Source of the DNA: Yoonia sp. SS1-5
Lineage (GTDB): Bacteria > Pseudomonadota > Alphaproteobacteria > Rhodobacterales > Rhodobacteraceae
DNA: 64,000 bases
NCBI RefSeq assembly: GCF_038443705.2
Contig: NZ_CP151767.2
Location: 62,001-126,000, forward strand
Direction: 5' to 3'
Of the stretch, positions 9,477-18,188 are shown piece by piece. Position numbers and translations under genes: made by a program. Numbering within the stretch: position 1 is the first letter of the stretch; each line of letters begins with the position of its first letter. The notes beneath the pieces were generated by a model. That model did not search any database. It saw only the letters and a program-made list of their open reading frames with translations, and was not told the DNA's origin.

Positions 9477-10215
9477 CTTGAAGCGAGGCCCGAGCAACGG
9501 CTTGTAGGGTTGTAGCAACACCAAGCCGTTCACGCGCTTCTCTCATGTGTTTGACGACCGTGCTGCGATGAAGGCTCAATATGGTGCAGATGTCGTCAAT
9601 CGTTTTTCCTTCCCCAGCCTACTCGAGAACTTCGCATTGCCGTTTCGACAGTTCTTCCTGCGCGGGAAAACTGGGGAGAGCCCTCACGCAAATATCGTAG
9701 GCGGTCAGCACGGCCGCAATCTGATCGCTTTGGCTTTGCCAGATGCTGTCTATCTTGCCTTGCGTACATTTGCGTTCGGCGCAAAGACCAAAACCGCTCA
9801 CGAGCGATCTGCCGTCACTGCGGAGGCTAACAGTGTATCCATTCAGTATGTTGAGGGCGCGACTGCGCTCATGGACTGTCTGTTGCCTTGCAGTCATCTG
9901 GCCTTTTGCACAGAGGCGTCGGGTCGCTCCCCAGCTCATTGCACCTTGGCTGTGAATTGCCCATTGCGTTGTCACATCGGAAAGAAATCCACCATCATCT
10001 ACGAAGAATCTGTCAAATTCACTCCCATAACTTGATGTCACGTCGACATCACGCGGTGTGAATTCCCCGTTGGCTGGGCGCCTTTGCACACCACCGTAGA
10101 AGACGCGGTCAAAGCCAAAGTGCTGCAAATCCTGATGCAGTCTCGACCACAGCAAACCCCTATCAGACAATATGAGATAAGGCTGAAGGATCTTATTGAA
10201 TTGCGGGTTACTCAT
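9477..10215 (-). pseudogene. LuxR-type quorum-sensing regulator, nonsense-mutated and 3'-truncated
   Basis: From ATG 10215 the product has an autoinducer-binding domain (FGFDRVFYGG, FDRFFVDDGGFLSDVTTQWA, GAMSWGA) and then enters the LuxR helix-turn-helix (LSKRQCEVLE). A TAG at 9619-9621 stops it where the family usually has Trp. In the same frame the rest of the helix-turn-helix continues (AGEGKTIDDICTILSLHRSTVVKHMREARERLG) until the IS481 end at 9476 cuts the last few residues. So there are two lesions: a point nonsense and an IS-associated 3' loss. No luxI is visible nearby. Confidence 0.82.
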
Positions 10216-10397
10216 GGGCCTACTCCCAAAGAGATATTCCTCCCAATATCAATATATCATTCCCATGCGCATCTCGGTTGAGCGGAATTGGGAGCGGTTC
10301 TATCTCCGGCGGAGATTGACTGATCTCGAAATTTTGATCGGCACTAACTTGCCAATTCTAATTCCCCGCCTAGGATTTCCCGGGCGGGGTGGTTAAG

Positions 10398-10721
10398 TCA
10401 TTCGCCGTTGCGGCGGACCGGGCGGGACCAGATCAGGCTGTAGGCGTCGCCGTCCTCCTCGTCGAAGAGATTGGCGTAGATCGGAGCGGTGAAGCTCGGA
10501 TCGTCCAGCTTGAGGCCCAGATAGGCGCGGCCCTCGTTCGAGGTCTTCGACCAGGCGGCTCCGATTTCGGCGCGGCCCACCAGGACACGGTGGCTTGGGG
10601 CGTTCTCGCTGGTCTGGCTGGCTTCGGGAACGATGCGGACGTTCTTGGCCTGCACGTTGAGGGTGACAATTTCGCCGGTGTATTCGGTGCCGGACTTCTT
10701 GAAGGTGCCGATGGTTGCCAT
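10398..10721 (-). CDS. DUF736 family protein
   Basis: 107 aa, MATIGTFKKSGTEYTGEIVTLNVQAKNV...YLGLKLDDPSF. This is the typical start and pattern of DUF736, a small beta-rich family found on alphaproteobacterial plasmids and integrative elements. An AAGGAG precedes the ATG. Biochemical function is unknown. It is part of a run of minus-strand genes (DUF2493, Toprim, ParB-like, DUF932) that I know as a recurrent plasmid/ICE block. Confidence 0.9.
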   Translation of the reverse strand: MATIGTFKKSGTEYTGEIVTLNVQAKNVRIVPEASQTSENAPSHRVLVGRAEIGAAWSKTSNEGRAYLGLKLDDPSFTAPIYANLFDEEDGDAYSLIWSRPVRRNGE

Positions 10722-11311
10722 TGTGGTTCTCCTTGATCAGATGTTTTCGAGCCCGCACCATTGCGGCCTCGATGGAGATCGACAGGCCGGAGGCGACCGA
10801 CGGCTCACCCGGCACGGGCCGGAACGTCAGTGGAAGACGGGTGCGGGAGACTTTCTTGTCGCGCGAGGAATGGCGGCGCAGCCGACTGGGGAAGAAAGCC
10901 GACCAACCCCGTTGAGCCTTAGGCGGCCGAGGCGCAGCCGACCTTCGGCCAGATCAGTCCATTGACGAGGCCATATGGAGCGGTCGATCAAGACAGAGAT
11001 GTTCAGCGGAGACCTTGGCATCCGATGGCTACCCACGGGGTCAGGCACTATCGAATTTCCGAAGATTGTCACGCGTTTCAGAGCAAATGACCCGCAACTT
11101 CATTGTTCCAAACAGGCTTTGCGAGACCGCTGCCGCCGCAGATTGTGACGTGCCGCCCCGACCGGAGCTGTCTCAATGACAATCGACATGGCTACGCTGC
11201 GTCATAGCTCAAGCTGCAAATCCGCGCGGTCACCGTATTGTCGCCCATTGAAAACGCCGAGAGTAAAGCGACAGGCCAGCCCTGACCCACTTTCCGGCCA
11301 AACCCCCGTGA
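10722..11311. other. 590-bp stretch without a convincing gene
   Basis: Short open frames here have no recognisable product. The part next to DUF736 (about 10,736-10,930) is GC-rich with self-complementary tracts such as CCGGC..GCCGG near 10,808-10,825 and may be the DUF736 leader. The remainder (about 10,970-11,300) shows nothing I can name. Confidence 0.5.
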
Positions 11312-11803
11312 CTAAGCTTCGCTGGCCATTTCCGTGTGTGGATCGGGAGGGGCTACGCCTGCCATCCGAAATAATGCGGTGAAGCCGACTGCCACAGCAC
11401 CGATGATTGCGACGGCCATCTGCCATGTCTCGGAGGGGATCGCGAGCTTTGCGATGCCAAGGGTAGCCGCATACCCGGCAACGGTAGCGGGACCAGCAAA
11501 TAATGCTGCAACGATGACGCGGACCCAGATCGGGCGCGCAAAAGCGAACGCAAGTTGGCCAACGATCGCCACGGCGCCAGCGGCGGCTGTGCCCACGAGA
11601 AAACCTCCGACAGGCCCTATTCCCGTCTCATACGCCCACAGTCCGACCGTGATGCCCGCGACCAGCGGCAACGCGTAGACAGCCAAGGTGAAGACGAGCC
11701 AACAGAGAAACCCGACGGTGACGAGCAAGAGAACGATATTGAGAACAATTATGGTGAATGCCTCCGCGCTAATCGGTTGAAAGATTACGCCATCCACCAC
11801 CAC
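11312..11803 (-). CDS. Small multi-pass membrane protein, unknown function
   Basis: 163 aa with four or five hydrophobic segments (IIVLNIVLLLVTVGFLCWLVF, LAVYALPLVAGITVGLW, VGGFLVGTAAAGAVAIVGQLAF, VIVAALFAGPATVAGYAA, AVAIIGAVAVGFTALF). No conserved active-site motif is visible. It lies between DUF736 and DUF2493 and is probably a component of the same mobile block; its role is unknown. Confidence 0.65.
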   Translation of the reverse strand: MVVDGVIFQPISAEAFTIIVLNIVLLLVTVGFLCWLVFTLAVYALPLVAGITVGLWAYETGIGPVGGFLVGTAAAGAVAIVGQLAFAFARPIWVRVIVAALFAGPATVAGYAATLGIAKLAIPSETWQMAVAIIGAVAVGFTALFRMAGVAPPDPHTEMASEA

Positions 11804-12028
11804 CTCAGCGCAGCCAAACGGTAGTGCAAAAGGCGGGTTTCTGGAAGTATTGAGTGTTGTGACAGGGAGTGATCGGCGAGAATTTGCAACTGATCACCCG
11901 CCTTCGAACTGAAGTTTCAATGGGACCAGCGTGACGCGAACTCGGACAGTGAGACCTGACCGGTGTCACAGATGGCGTCTGGAGCGTATTGCCATCTGGA
12001 TGTCCAATATTGCTGGTAAATGCAGCGC

Positions 12029-12970
12029 TTATGCGCTGCACCCTTTGCGGAAATCAAAGGCCTTGATGCCGAGCTTACGGGCTTTGTCGGCGAAATTGTC
12101 TTGGATGCCGGTGCCGGGGAAGATGATGACCCCGATGGGCAGGACATCGAGGATTTGATCGTTGCGCTTGAAAGGAGCAGCCTTGGCGTGGCGTGTCCAG
12201 TCTGGCTTGAAGGCGACTTGCACAACCTTGCGGGTCTCGGCCCATTTGGCGGCGATCAGTTCGGCTCCGCGCGGCGATCCGCCATGTAGCAGCACCATGT
12301 CGGCGTGCTTGGCGTGAACCTTGTCGAGGGTGTCCCAGATCAATCGGTGATCGTTGAATTCGAGCCCGCCGGTGAAGGCGATTTTGGTTCCGGCTGGCAG
12401 ATAGACCTCGGTATCGGCGCGGGTTTTCGCGGCAAGGAAGTCCCGGCTGTCGATCATCGCTGCCGTGAGATTGCGGTGATTGACCCGTGAACCGGAGCGT
12501 GTCGACCAAGGCGAGCCCGTCAGGCGCAGATAGTGATCGGCGGCATGGTCCCGGAAGACCTCCATGCAGTCGCGGCGATCCAGCAGTGATTGGCCGGTTG
12601 CGATCAGATGTTCAAGCTGGACGGATTTGACTTCGGAGCCGTCCTGTTCGCGCTGGCGGCGTTTTTGCGCCTGTTCGTTGTCATCAAGTTTGCGTTCGAT
12701 CCGGTCAGTGGCGCGGTGGAACATGTTGACCGTCGACCAGAGCATCTCGTCGAGATCCGCATCGAGGCTGGTGTCGGCCATCGTGGCGTCGAGGGCGTCG
12801 AAGATGTCGCTGACGGCAACTGCGATCAGGCGACCTTCGGGTCCGTCGCGGGGGTCGGGGTCGTTTTCGGAATGGCGGTAGCCAAAGAGTTCCAGATCGC
12901 TGCAGATGGCGTGGGTGGCGGACGCGTCGTGGTGTGGCTCGGCATCGCTGTTGTGGGGATCGGCATACAT
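12029..12970 (-). CDS. DUF2493 (YspA/SLOG-related) protein
   Basis: ATG 12970 has AAGGAG at the right distance; upstream in-frame sequence is leader, not protein. The N-terminal half is charged and helical (AQKRRQREQDGSEVK). The C-terminal ~130 residues form the DUF2493 Rossmann-like fold (KIAFTGGLEFNDHRLIWDTLDK, MVLLHGGSPRGAELIAAKWAE, GVIIFPGTGIQDNFADKARKLGI). SLOG-type folds bind nucleotides or their derivatives, so a ligand-sensing role is conceivable (inference). A strong hairpin lies in the leader. Confidence 0.85.
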   Translation of the reverse strand: MYADPHNSDAEPHHDASATHAICSDLELFGYRHSENDPDPRDGPEGRLIAVAVSDIFDALDATMADTSLDADLDEMLWSTVNMFHRATDRIERKLDDNEQAQKRRQREQDGSEVKSVQLEHLIATGQSLLDRRDCMEVFRDHAADHYLRLTGSPWSTRSGSRVNHRNLTAAMIDSRDFLAAKTRADTEVYLPAGTKIAFTGGLEFNDHRLIWDTLDKVHAKHADMVLLHGGSPRGAELIAAKWAETRKVVQVAFKPDWTRHAKAAPFKRNDQILDVLPIGVIIFPGTGIQDNFADKARKLGIKAFDFRKGCSA

Positions 12971-13086
12971 GGTCTGCTCCTTCGTCGGTTTGACCGCGAC
13001 CGCCGCGGCCTTCATGGCGCCGAGAGAGGGCAGGCGGGGCGGACCTGCACCCGCATGGGCCGCAGCGCAGCGAAGGAGGCCGGAGA

Positions 13087-13144
13087 CCGGTTCTTTTGTC
13101 TCGCGATGAAAAGCGCCCATCTGGGCGCGGTGGAAAAGAACCGG
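13087..13144 (-). promoter_or_regulatory. Long hairpin in the leader of the DUF2493 gene
   Basis: Perfect 11-bp outer arms (CCGGTTCTTTT at 13087-13097 and AAAAGAACCGG at 13134-13144) enclose an inner hairpin GCGCCC-ATCT-GGGCGC. It lies about 117 bases upstream of the DUF2493 start codon and far from any run of U, so it reads as a structured leader rather than a terminator. Confidence 0.6.
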
Positions 13145-13259
13145 GCGCAGGCCTTGCGGGTCCGGTCCGTTTGCCGTCCGGTCGCCCTCCCAAGAAGGCC
13201 GGGGTCGCGCGTCTCTCAGACCATGGGGCACCTTTCTTGCTGGTCCCAGACAGGGTGCA

Positions 13260-14342
13260 CTAGCTGGACGCGTCGTCGTTCGCTGTCAAAGCTGTAGCAT
13301 TCAAGAAGCGCGCAACGTCTTCCGGCGCGATCTGGACTCGGAGCGAGTTTCGGAGGGCATCGCTTCCAAGCAGGCGAAGATCGTCGTTGAAATCACTAAG
13401 TTGCGGCGACAGGGGGATAGCCTCGATGCCCACCTCTTCGGCGCGTTGGGTCAGGCGAGCCGATGCACCATCACCGGCTGGATCGTTGTCACGGACAATA
13501 TAGAGGCGTCTAAGGGACGGCGGGAACTGGATGGCGGCAAGATGGGCAGCGGACAGCGCTGCGGCCATCGGCAGATTGGGCAGGATCATTCTGAGCGACA
13601 GCATGGTTTCAATGCCTTCGCCCGCCGCTAGGACATCGCTTGCGGTGCCAAAACGGACAGCGTAGCCAAGCAGATTACCCATCGCACGGCGGGGCGTGTC
13701 GATTGGGGCCTTGCCAAGATTTGCGTTGGAGAAACCTGTCGGATCAAGCCACGTGCGATGCGCGCCCGTGATCCCGCCATCGAGATCGGTCACTGATGCA
13801 ATGAGTGCGGGCCAGGTTTCGGTCTCGGAATGCGGATCGGGACGGTAGTAGCAGCGCGGATGAAACCGCAGGCTCGCTGTGTTGGACGATGCCGCCAGCC
13901 CGCGATTGCGCAGGTATGCTTCGGCCAACGTCCCTGCAATCGCTTGCGACATGGCAAACAGCCGTCTGGCTGCTTTCGGCGATCCGGTCGGTGCGGGATC
14001 AGAGCGGGAGGCTATGTCGCTTGGGCGTTCTGGCCGTGGTAGGCTGAGAAATCGCCGGGCCTCTTGTGCGATATCGGCAAAATCGATCAATCCGCAGCTT
14101 TCCCGGATGATGTCGAGCAGATCGCCATGCTCTCCGGTGGCTGCATCGGTCCATTTCCCTGCAGCACCTTTGCCGGAAGGTGGGCCTTTGAGGCGCACAA
14201 ACAGGGAGCGTCCAGGCGTGTTGCGCGCGTCGCCAACCATCCAGTAGTGGCCTTCGCGATGTCCGTTTGACAGGTAGTACCGACAAACGTTCGCTGCCTC
14301 GCGCGCGAGCGCTTCGGTCAACGCGGCAATGGATTGGGACAT
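13260..14342 (-). CDS. Toprim-domain protein (DUF7146/primase-like)
   Basis: 360 aa; ATG 14342 follows GGAGGT. The N-terminal ~100 residues resemble the DUF7146 module (CRYYLSNGHREGHYWMVGD...LFVRLKG...GKWTDAATGEHGDLLDII). The C-terminal half is a Toprim fold with the glutamate motif VLAAGEGIETMLSL and the DxD-type motif YIVRDNDPAGDGA. Toprim proteins of this kind occur on plasmids and ICEs and may be primase- or nuclease-like. No helicase or zinc-finger partner is visible. Confidence 0.88.
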   Translation of the reverse strand: MSQSIAALTEALAREAANVCRYYLSNGHREGHYWMVGDARNTPGRSLFVRLKGPPSGKGAAGKWTDAATGEHGDLLDIIRESCGLIDFADIAQEARRFLSLPRPERPSDIASRSDPAPTGSPKAARRLFAMSQAIAGTLAEAYLRNRGLAASSNTASLRFHPRCYYRPDPHSETETWPALIASVTDLDGGITGAHRTWLDPTGFSNANLGKAPIDTPRRAMGNLLGYAVRFGTASDVLAAGEGIETMLSLRMILPNLPMAAALSAAHLAAIQFPPSLRRLYIVRDNDPAGDGASARLTQRAEEVGIEAIPLSPQLSDFNDDLRLLGSDALRNSLRVQIAPEDVARFLNATALTANDDASS

Positions 14343-14402
14343 GACGCTACCTCCAGTGAAAAAGGGGCCCACCTCGCGGCGGACCCAGTGGGGAGTAAAA
14401 TG

Positions 14403-14603
14403 TCATTCCGTGGCGGTGCACAGCTTGTCCTGCCTCTTCTCGTCAGAATCGCAGGGACCATCGCCCGGGTCGATAGCCCAATTGCCGTCATTTCGGCGCT
14501 CCGCTGCGACTGAGGCCATTGTTGGCGTTTCAATTGTGCGGCGTTTGGCCTCCTGGGCGGCGAAATCGAAAGACGGTGTGGGTGTGGTGTTCGGTTCGAT
14601 CAT
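14403..14603 (-). CDS. Small hypothetical protein of the mobile block
   Basis: 66 aa from ATG 14603, with a GGAGCA ribosome site. MIEPNTTPTPSFDFAAQEAKRRTIETPTMASVAAERRNDGNWAIDPGDG is hydrophilic with no recognised domain. Its position between the ParB-like and Toprim genes, with matching strand and ribosome site, supports it being translated. Confidence 0.6.
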   Translation of the reverse strand: MIEPNTTPTPSFDFAAQEAKRRTIETPTMASVAAERRNDGNWAIDPGDGPCDSDEKRQDKLCTATE

Positions 14604-14679
14604 CGGCTTGCTCCTGTTATGAACGAGGAAGGACCCGGCGCGAGGGCCGGGTCCATGGTTGGGTTGGAGGAGAGCTGAT

Positions 14680-16743
14680 CTACTCGGCTGCGACCGAGTC
14701 GACCTGAGGCGCATCTTTCGCATCAGGCATATCCGCTGCGTCGATGGGGCCGTGGGTGCCCGTCTTGGCTGCTGCTGGCTGATCTGCTTCAGGTGCTGTG
14801 GCGCTGTCGCTTTGTGTGCGCAATGGTTCAGGCAGCCAGCCTGTCCCGTTCAGCAGCTCTTCGGCGGCTGTCACCATCTCAGGCTTCTTCAAGCCCGCGA
14901 TCCGGTCAGCGGCATCGTCTCCTTTGGCCTCCCGCACCGCTTCGAGAATCTGCGCCTTGGTCACGCGCGACAGGTAGGCCTCCGCCGTTGGTGTCCAGCC
15001 CACTGCGGCCATGTCGAGCCTCAGCGCAGTGGCCAGAATGTCGGCATGAGCAAGTGCCCCAGGGCGGCGATTGTAGGCCTCATGCGCCGCGTTGAGTGTC
15101 AGCGAAACGCAATGGGCGAAGAGGGCCTGCCGGGTGTCGCTGTCGAAGTCGATCAGCACGTCCCAAAGGTCTTCCGGAGCCTTGGGCAGGTGCTTGGCCC
15201 AGTTCTCTGATCGTGCCTCAATGGCCTGAGCCGAGGGGGTATCGGCCAAACCGGGGGCTTGGGCGGAGAAGGCGGCACTGCGCGGGTCGATCTCGATGCA
15301 GCTGTTGACGCCGTAGCGGTAGAACAGCTTGAGGGTCAGCACATGCAGGGCTGCCACGAAGGCGATATTTGGATCGCCTGCAAGTGCGTCGCGCAGGGCG
15401 AGCGTCCGATGTGCCGTCAGTTCCGTGACGAGGCGGTCGGAGAGCGGTTTGATGCCGTCGTCTTCGTTCTCCTCGTCATGGGGTGCTCCCGTTTCAGGAT
15501 CAATGTCGGTGTCATCAACATCCGCATCAGCTGTATCCCCATCGGATTGATCATCCGAGGGAAGGGCCGGCTCGTCTTCTGGACGCACATAGCCGCGTTC
15601 GACGCGCAGCCGCCCCGAACTGTCGATGCTGACGAAGGCCCCGGCGATTGCCAATGCTTCCTCCTCGAAGCGGACCGGACGATCCTGCAACGTCTCCATC
15701 GCCGTCTCGATCTCGCCCAACCGCGCATCGACCTCGTCTGGCAACTCCTCGGCATCGGCATGATCTGCCTCAAGTTTCTCGAACTCCGTCTTGAGCGCAT
15801 CGTAGGTCGCCGCTTCCTCGTCGGTCATCGGTTCGACCTCACCCGCCATGCGCCGCATGCCGTAGGTGTGGCCATAAGGAAAGTCGGTATCCACCTCGAC
15901 CCAGTGCCAGCCTTCGGCCTGAACGGTCGCCGCGTCTTCGCGCAGTTTCTCGGCGACCATCAGATCGAGCAGTCCGGCATCCTGCAGCCAACCACCATCA
16001 TCGGTCTGGAACAGGTCGCGCAGGATCGCTCCACCCGCATCCACATAGGGGTCCAGCCCGACATATTGCGCGCGACGGTCGGAAGCGCGCACCGCTCCCT
16101 CGGTCAACATCCGGCGGATTTCATAGGGCTGCTTGGAATAATGCCGCTGCAGCGATTCCCAGACCTGTTCCTGCCGCTCATGATCGGGATTGACGGTGAA
16201 CGCCATGAGCTGGTCGAGGGTCATTTCTTCCTCGGCATAGGCGTCGAGCAGGGACGGCGCGACGGCGGCGAGTTTGAGCCGCTGTTTGACGATGCTGGCT
16301 GAGACGAAAAAGGCCGCAGCAATCTCTTCTTCGCTCTTGCCCTTCTCGCGCATCGCCTGAAAGGCGCGGAACTGGTCCAGCGGGTGAAGCGGTGCGCGCT
16401 GGATATTTTCCGCCAAGCTGTCTTCCTCGGCGAGGCCGTCTGTGCGGATAATGCAGGGCACGGGTGCCGTGCGATTTAGGCGCTTTTGTTTGACCAGGAG
16501 TTCCAGCGCACGGTAGCGCCGCCCGCCTGCCGGGATTTCGAACATGCCGGTCTCGGTGCCGGTCTCGTCCAACACGGGCCGCACCGTCAGGCTGGCCAAA
16601 AGGGTACGCCGGGCGATGTCCTCGGCCAGCTCCTCAATCGACACACCGGCCTTGATGTGCCGGACGTTGGACTGGCTGAGCAGGAGCTTGTTGAAGGGGA
16701 TGTCGCGCGAGGCGCTGAGGGTGATTTTCTGTTGCTTGGTCAT
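14680..16743 (-). CDS. ParB/RepB/Spo0J-family protein, plasmid/ICE type
   Basis: 687 aa from ATG 16743, with GGAGAA upstream. Residues ~1-110 are the ParB/sulfiredoxin-like N-domain (AGGRRYRALELL, AEEDSLAENIQRAPLHPLDQFRAF). A helix-turn-helix follows (KSEEEIAAAFFVSASIVKQRLKLAAV). The long C-terminal part is acidic around residue 400 and helical. It is about twice the length of chromosomal ParB, and no parA partner is visible. It may be a partition- or transcription-related protein of a conjugative element. A repeated 48-nt structured leader sits 11 bases upstream of its start. Confidence 0.88.
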   Translation of the reverse strand: MTKQQKITLSASRDIPFNKLLLSQSNVRHIKAGVSIEELAEDIARRTLLASLTVRPVLDETGTETGMFEIPAGGRRYRALELLVKQKRLNRTAPVPCIIRTDGLAEEDSLAENIQRAPLHPLDQFRAFQAMREKGKSEEEIAAAFFVSASIVKQRLKLAAVAPSLLDAYAEEEMTLDQLMAFTVNPDHERQEQVWESLQRHYSKQPYEIRRMLTEGAVRASDRRAQYVGLDPYVDAGGAILRDLFQTDDGGWLQDAGLLDLMVAEKLREDAATVQAEGWHWVEVDTDFPYGHTYGMRRMAGEVEPMTDEEAATYDALKTEFEKLEADHADAEELPDEVDARLGEIETAMETLQDRPVRFEEEALAIAGAFVSIDSSGRLRVERGYVRPEDEPALPSDDQSDGDTADADVDDTDIDPETGAPHDEENEDDGIKPLSDRLVTELTAHRTLALRDALAGDPNIAFVAALHVLTLKLFYRYGVNSCIEIDPRSAAFSAQAPGLADTPSAQAIEARSENWAKHLPKAPEDLWDVLIDFDSDTRQALFAHCVSLTLNAAHEAYNRRPGALAHADILATALRLDMAAVGWTPTAEAYLSRVTKAQILEAVREAKGDDAADRIAGLKKPEMVTAAEELLNGTGWLPEPLRTQSDSATAPEADQPAAAKTGTHGPIDAADMPDAKDAPQVDSVAAE

Positions 16744-16753
16744 CGGGGTTCTC

Positions 16754-16801
16754 CGCGACGGGCCGGTCGGGAACCTCTCTCGACCTTTCAAACCCGTCAC
16801 G
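16754..16801 (-). promoter_or_regulatory. 48-nt structured leader element, copy 1 (upstream of the ParB-like gene)
   Basis: On the coding strand, outer arms CGTGACGGG and CCCGTCGCG pair over 9 positions (one G-U). An inner arm pair GGTCG/CGACC encloses a purine-rich loop. The same 48-nt element, with its 9-nt outer arms unchanged, lies before the DUF932 gene. The ribosome site follows within a few bases, so folding could control translation of the ParB-like gene. Confidence 0.65.
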
Positions 16802-16866
16802 AAAAACCCGGCCCACCTCTTCCTCTGGGGAAGGGACGGACCGGGGCAATCTGGGTACGACGTTGT

Positions 16867-18060
16867 TCAGGCAGCAGCTTCCAGCAGCTTCTTGGCGCGG
16901 GTTTCCATCTCCAGCCGCGCGTCTTGCTGGGGTTTGTTGCGCGCGACCGCCGTGATGCCCTGCACGAAATCAAAGACGCTTTCGGGCGGCCGGCCTTCTT
17001 CGGTCAGGACGGTGTCGATGATCGTAGATGCTGCTGCTTTCGAGAACCCGCGCTTGCGCAGAAAGTCCGACCGGTCGTCGTCTGATCGCGCGACGATCTT
17101 CTCCCGCGCGGCACGGATGCCGTCGATGAAGGGCGCGGGCGATGAGTTGGCGAAATTCGTGAGGGCAGGGGCAACCTCATGTGCGAAACGGCTGGCGGCG
17201 TATTTCGAGTGGCGGATCTTGATCTCCTGAAAATCCTCGACGCCCCAGAGGTTGCGGTTCTGGCAGACCGCCCGCAGGTAGAAGCTGGCGATGCCGAGCG
17301 TCTTGGCGCCCACCTCGGAATTCCAGCAATAGAATCCCCGAAAGTAGAGGTCGGGCGAGCCGTCGGGCAGCAGCCCCGCCTCGATCGGGTTGAGGTCATC
17401 GACGAGGAACAGGAACACGTCGCGATCGGAGGCGTAGAGCGTCGTTGTCTCCTTCGTCACGTGCACGCGCGGGTTGTAGATGCCGGTCGACCAGTCGAGC
17501 ACGCCGGGGACCTTCCAGCGCGTGTCGCCCGTGCCGTTGCCCGCGATGCGCTGTACGGCGGAGACCAGTTCGTGGTCGTAGATGCGCCCATAGTCGGGGC
17601 CGGTGACGGCACGCAGTTCCGTGCGCCCGTTCGCGACCTCCATGGTCTTGATCTGCTCTGCCCGGTGGTTGGTCAGCCCGTACTGCAAATTGATGCCCGC
17701 CAACGGTGCGGGCAACTGGCGCAGATAGGCGGCTGGTGCGCCGACAATGCTCGACAATTGTCCAAAGCTCCAGTGCGTCGGCGCGATTGGTTCATCCGTG
17801 CCCGGCAGGACAAGGCCCAGCTTCTCCGGATCTTTGCGATTGGCCTCGACCCGGATCGCCGCACTCTCCACCGTGCGCGTCCGGCTCCGCTCCGCCCGGC
17901 CCTTGACCGAGGCGAAGAGATCGTCGAGCGACATATACCGCTCGTCATGCGGACGCGAGAACCACTCGGACGACACGCGGTCCACGTTCTGGCCGCGCGA
18001 CACGTCCACCTTGTAGCCGCCGCTCATGTCACGCCCGGTATCGATAATCTCGGTATTCAT
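16867..18060 (-). CDS. DUF932 domain protein
   Basis: 397 aa; ATG 18060 follows GGGAGA. DUF932 features are visible through most of the length (HWSFGQLSSIVGAPAAYLRQLPAPLAGINLQYGL, LRAVTGPDYGRIYDHELVSAVQRI, LYASDRDVFLFLVDD, FYCWNSEVGAKTLGIASFYLRAVCQNRNLWGV). The family is common on plasmids, phages and ICEs and its biochemical role is not established. It is the promoter-proximal gene of the minus-strand block. Confidence 0.88.
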   Translation of the reverse strand: MNTEIIDTGRDMSGGYKVDVSRGQNVDRVSSEWFSRPHDERYMSLDDLFASVKGRAERSRTRTVESAAIRVEANRKDPEKLGLVLPGTDEPIAPTHWSFGQLSSIVGAPAAYLRQLPAPLAGINLQYGLTNHRAEQIKTMEVANGRTELRAVTGPDYGRIYDHELVSAVQRIAGNGTGDTRWKVPGVLDWSTGIYNPRVHVTKETTTLYASDRDVFLFLVDDLNPIEAGLLPDGSPDLYFRGFYCWNSEVGAKTLGIASFYLRAVCQNRNLWGVEDFQEIKIRHSKYAASRFAHEVAPALTNFANSSPAPFIDGIRAAREKIVARSDDDRSDFLRKRGFSKAAASTIIDTVLTEEGRPPESVFDFVQGITAVARNKPQQDARLEMETRAKKLLEAAA

Positions 18061-18071
18061 GGGTTTTCTCC

Positions 18072-18119
18072 CGCGACGGGCGGTCAGGAGCCTCTCTCTC
18101 GACCTCCAAACCCGTCACG
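18072..18119 (-). promoter_or_regulatory. 48-nt structured leader element, copy 2 (upstream of the DUF932 gene)
   Basis: Same length and architecture as the element at 16754-16801, with outer arms CGTGACGGG and CCCGTCGCG. The inner pair is GGTCG/TGACC here, where one C-G pair is replaced by a U-G type pair so pairing is kept. It ends 12 bases before the start codon at 18060. Confidence 0.65.
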
Positions 18120-18188
18120 GGAACAGCCTCCACTCTCTCCCTCCGATGGCTTTGGGGGATGAACGCTTCCTTTTTGGAACTCTGGTTG

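Noticed and set aside
10389..10815. Open frames overlapping DUF736 on both strands
   Set aside because: Shadows of the DUF736 gene; codon pattern and family match support only the minus-strand 107-aa product.
12971..13231. N-terminal extension of the DUF2493 protein
   Set aside because: Proline/arginine-rich translation with a hairpin in the DNA; a good ribosome site and ATG are at 12970.
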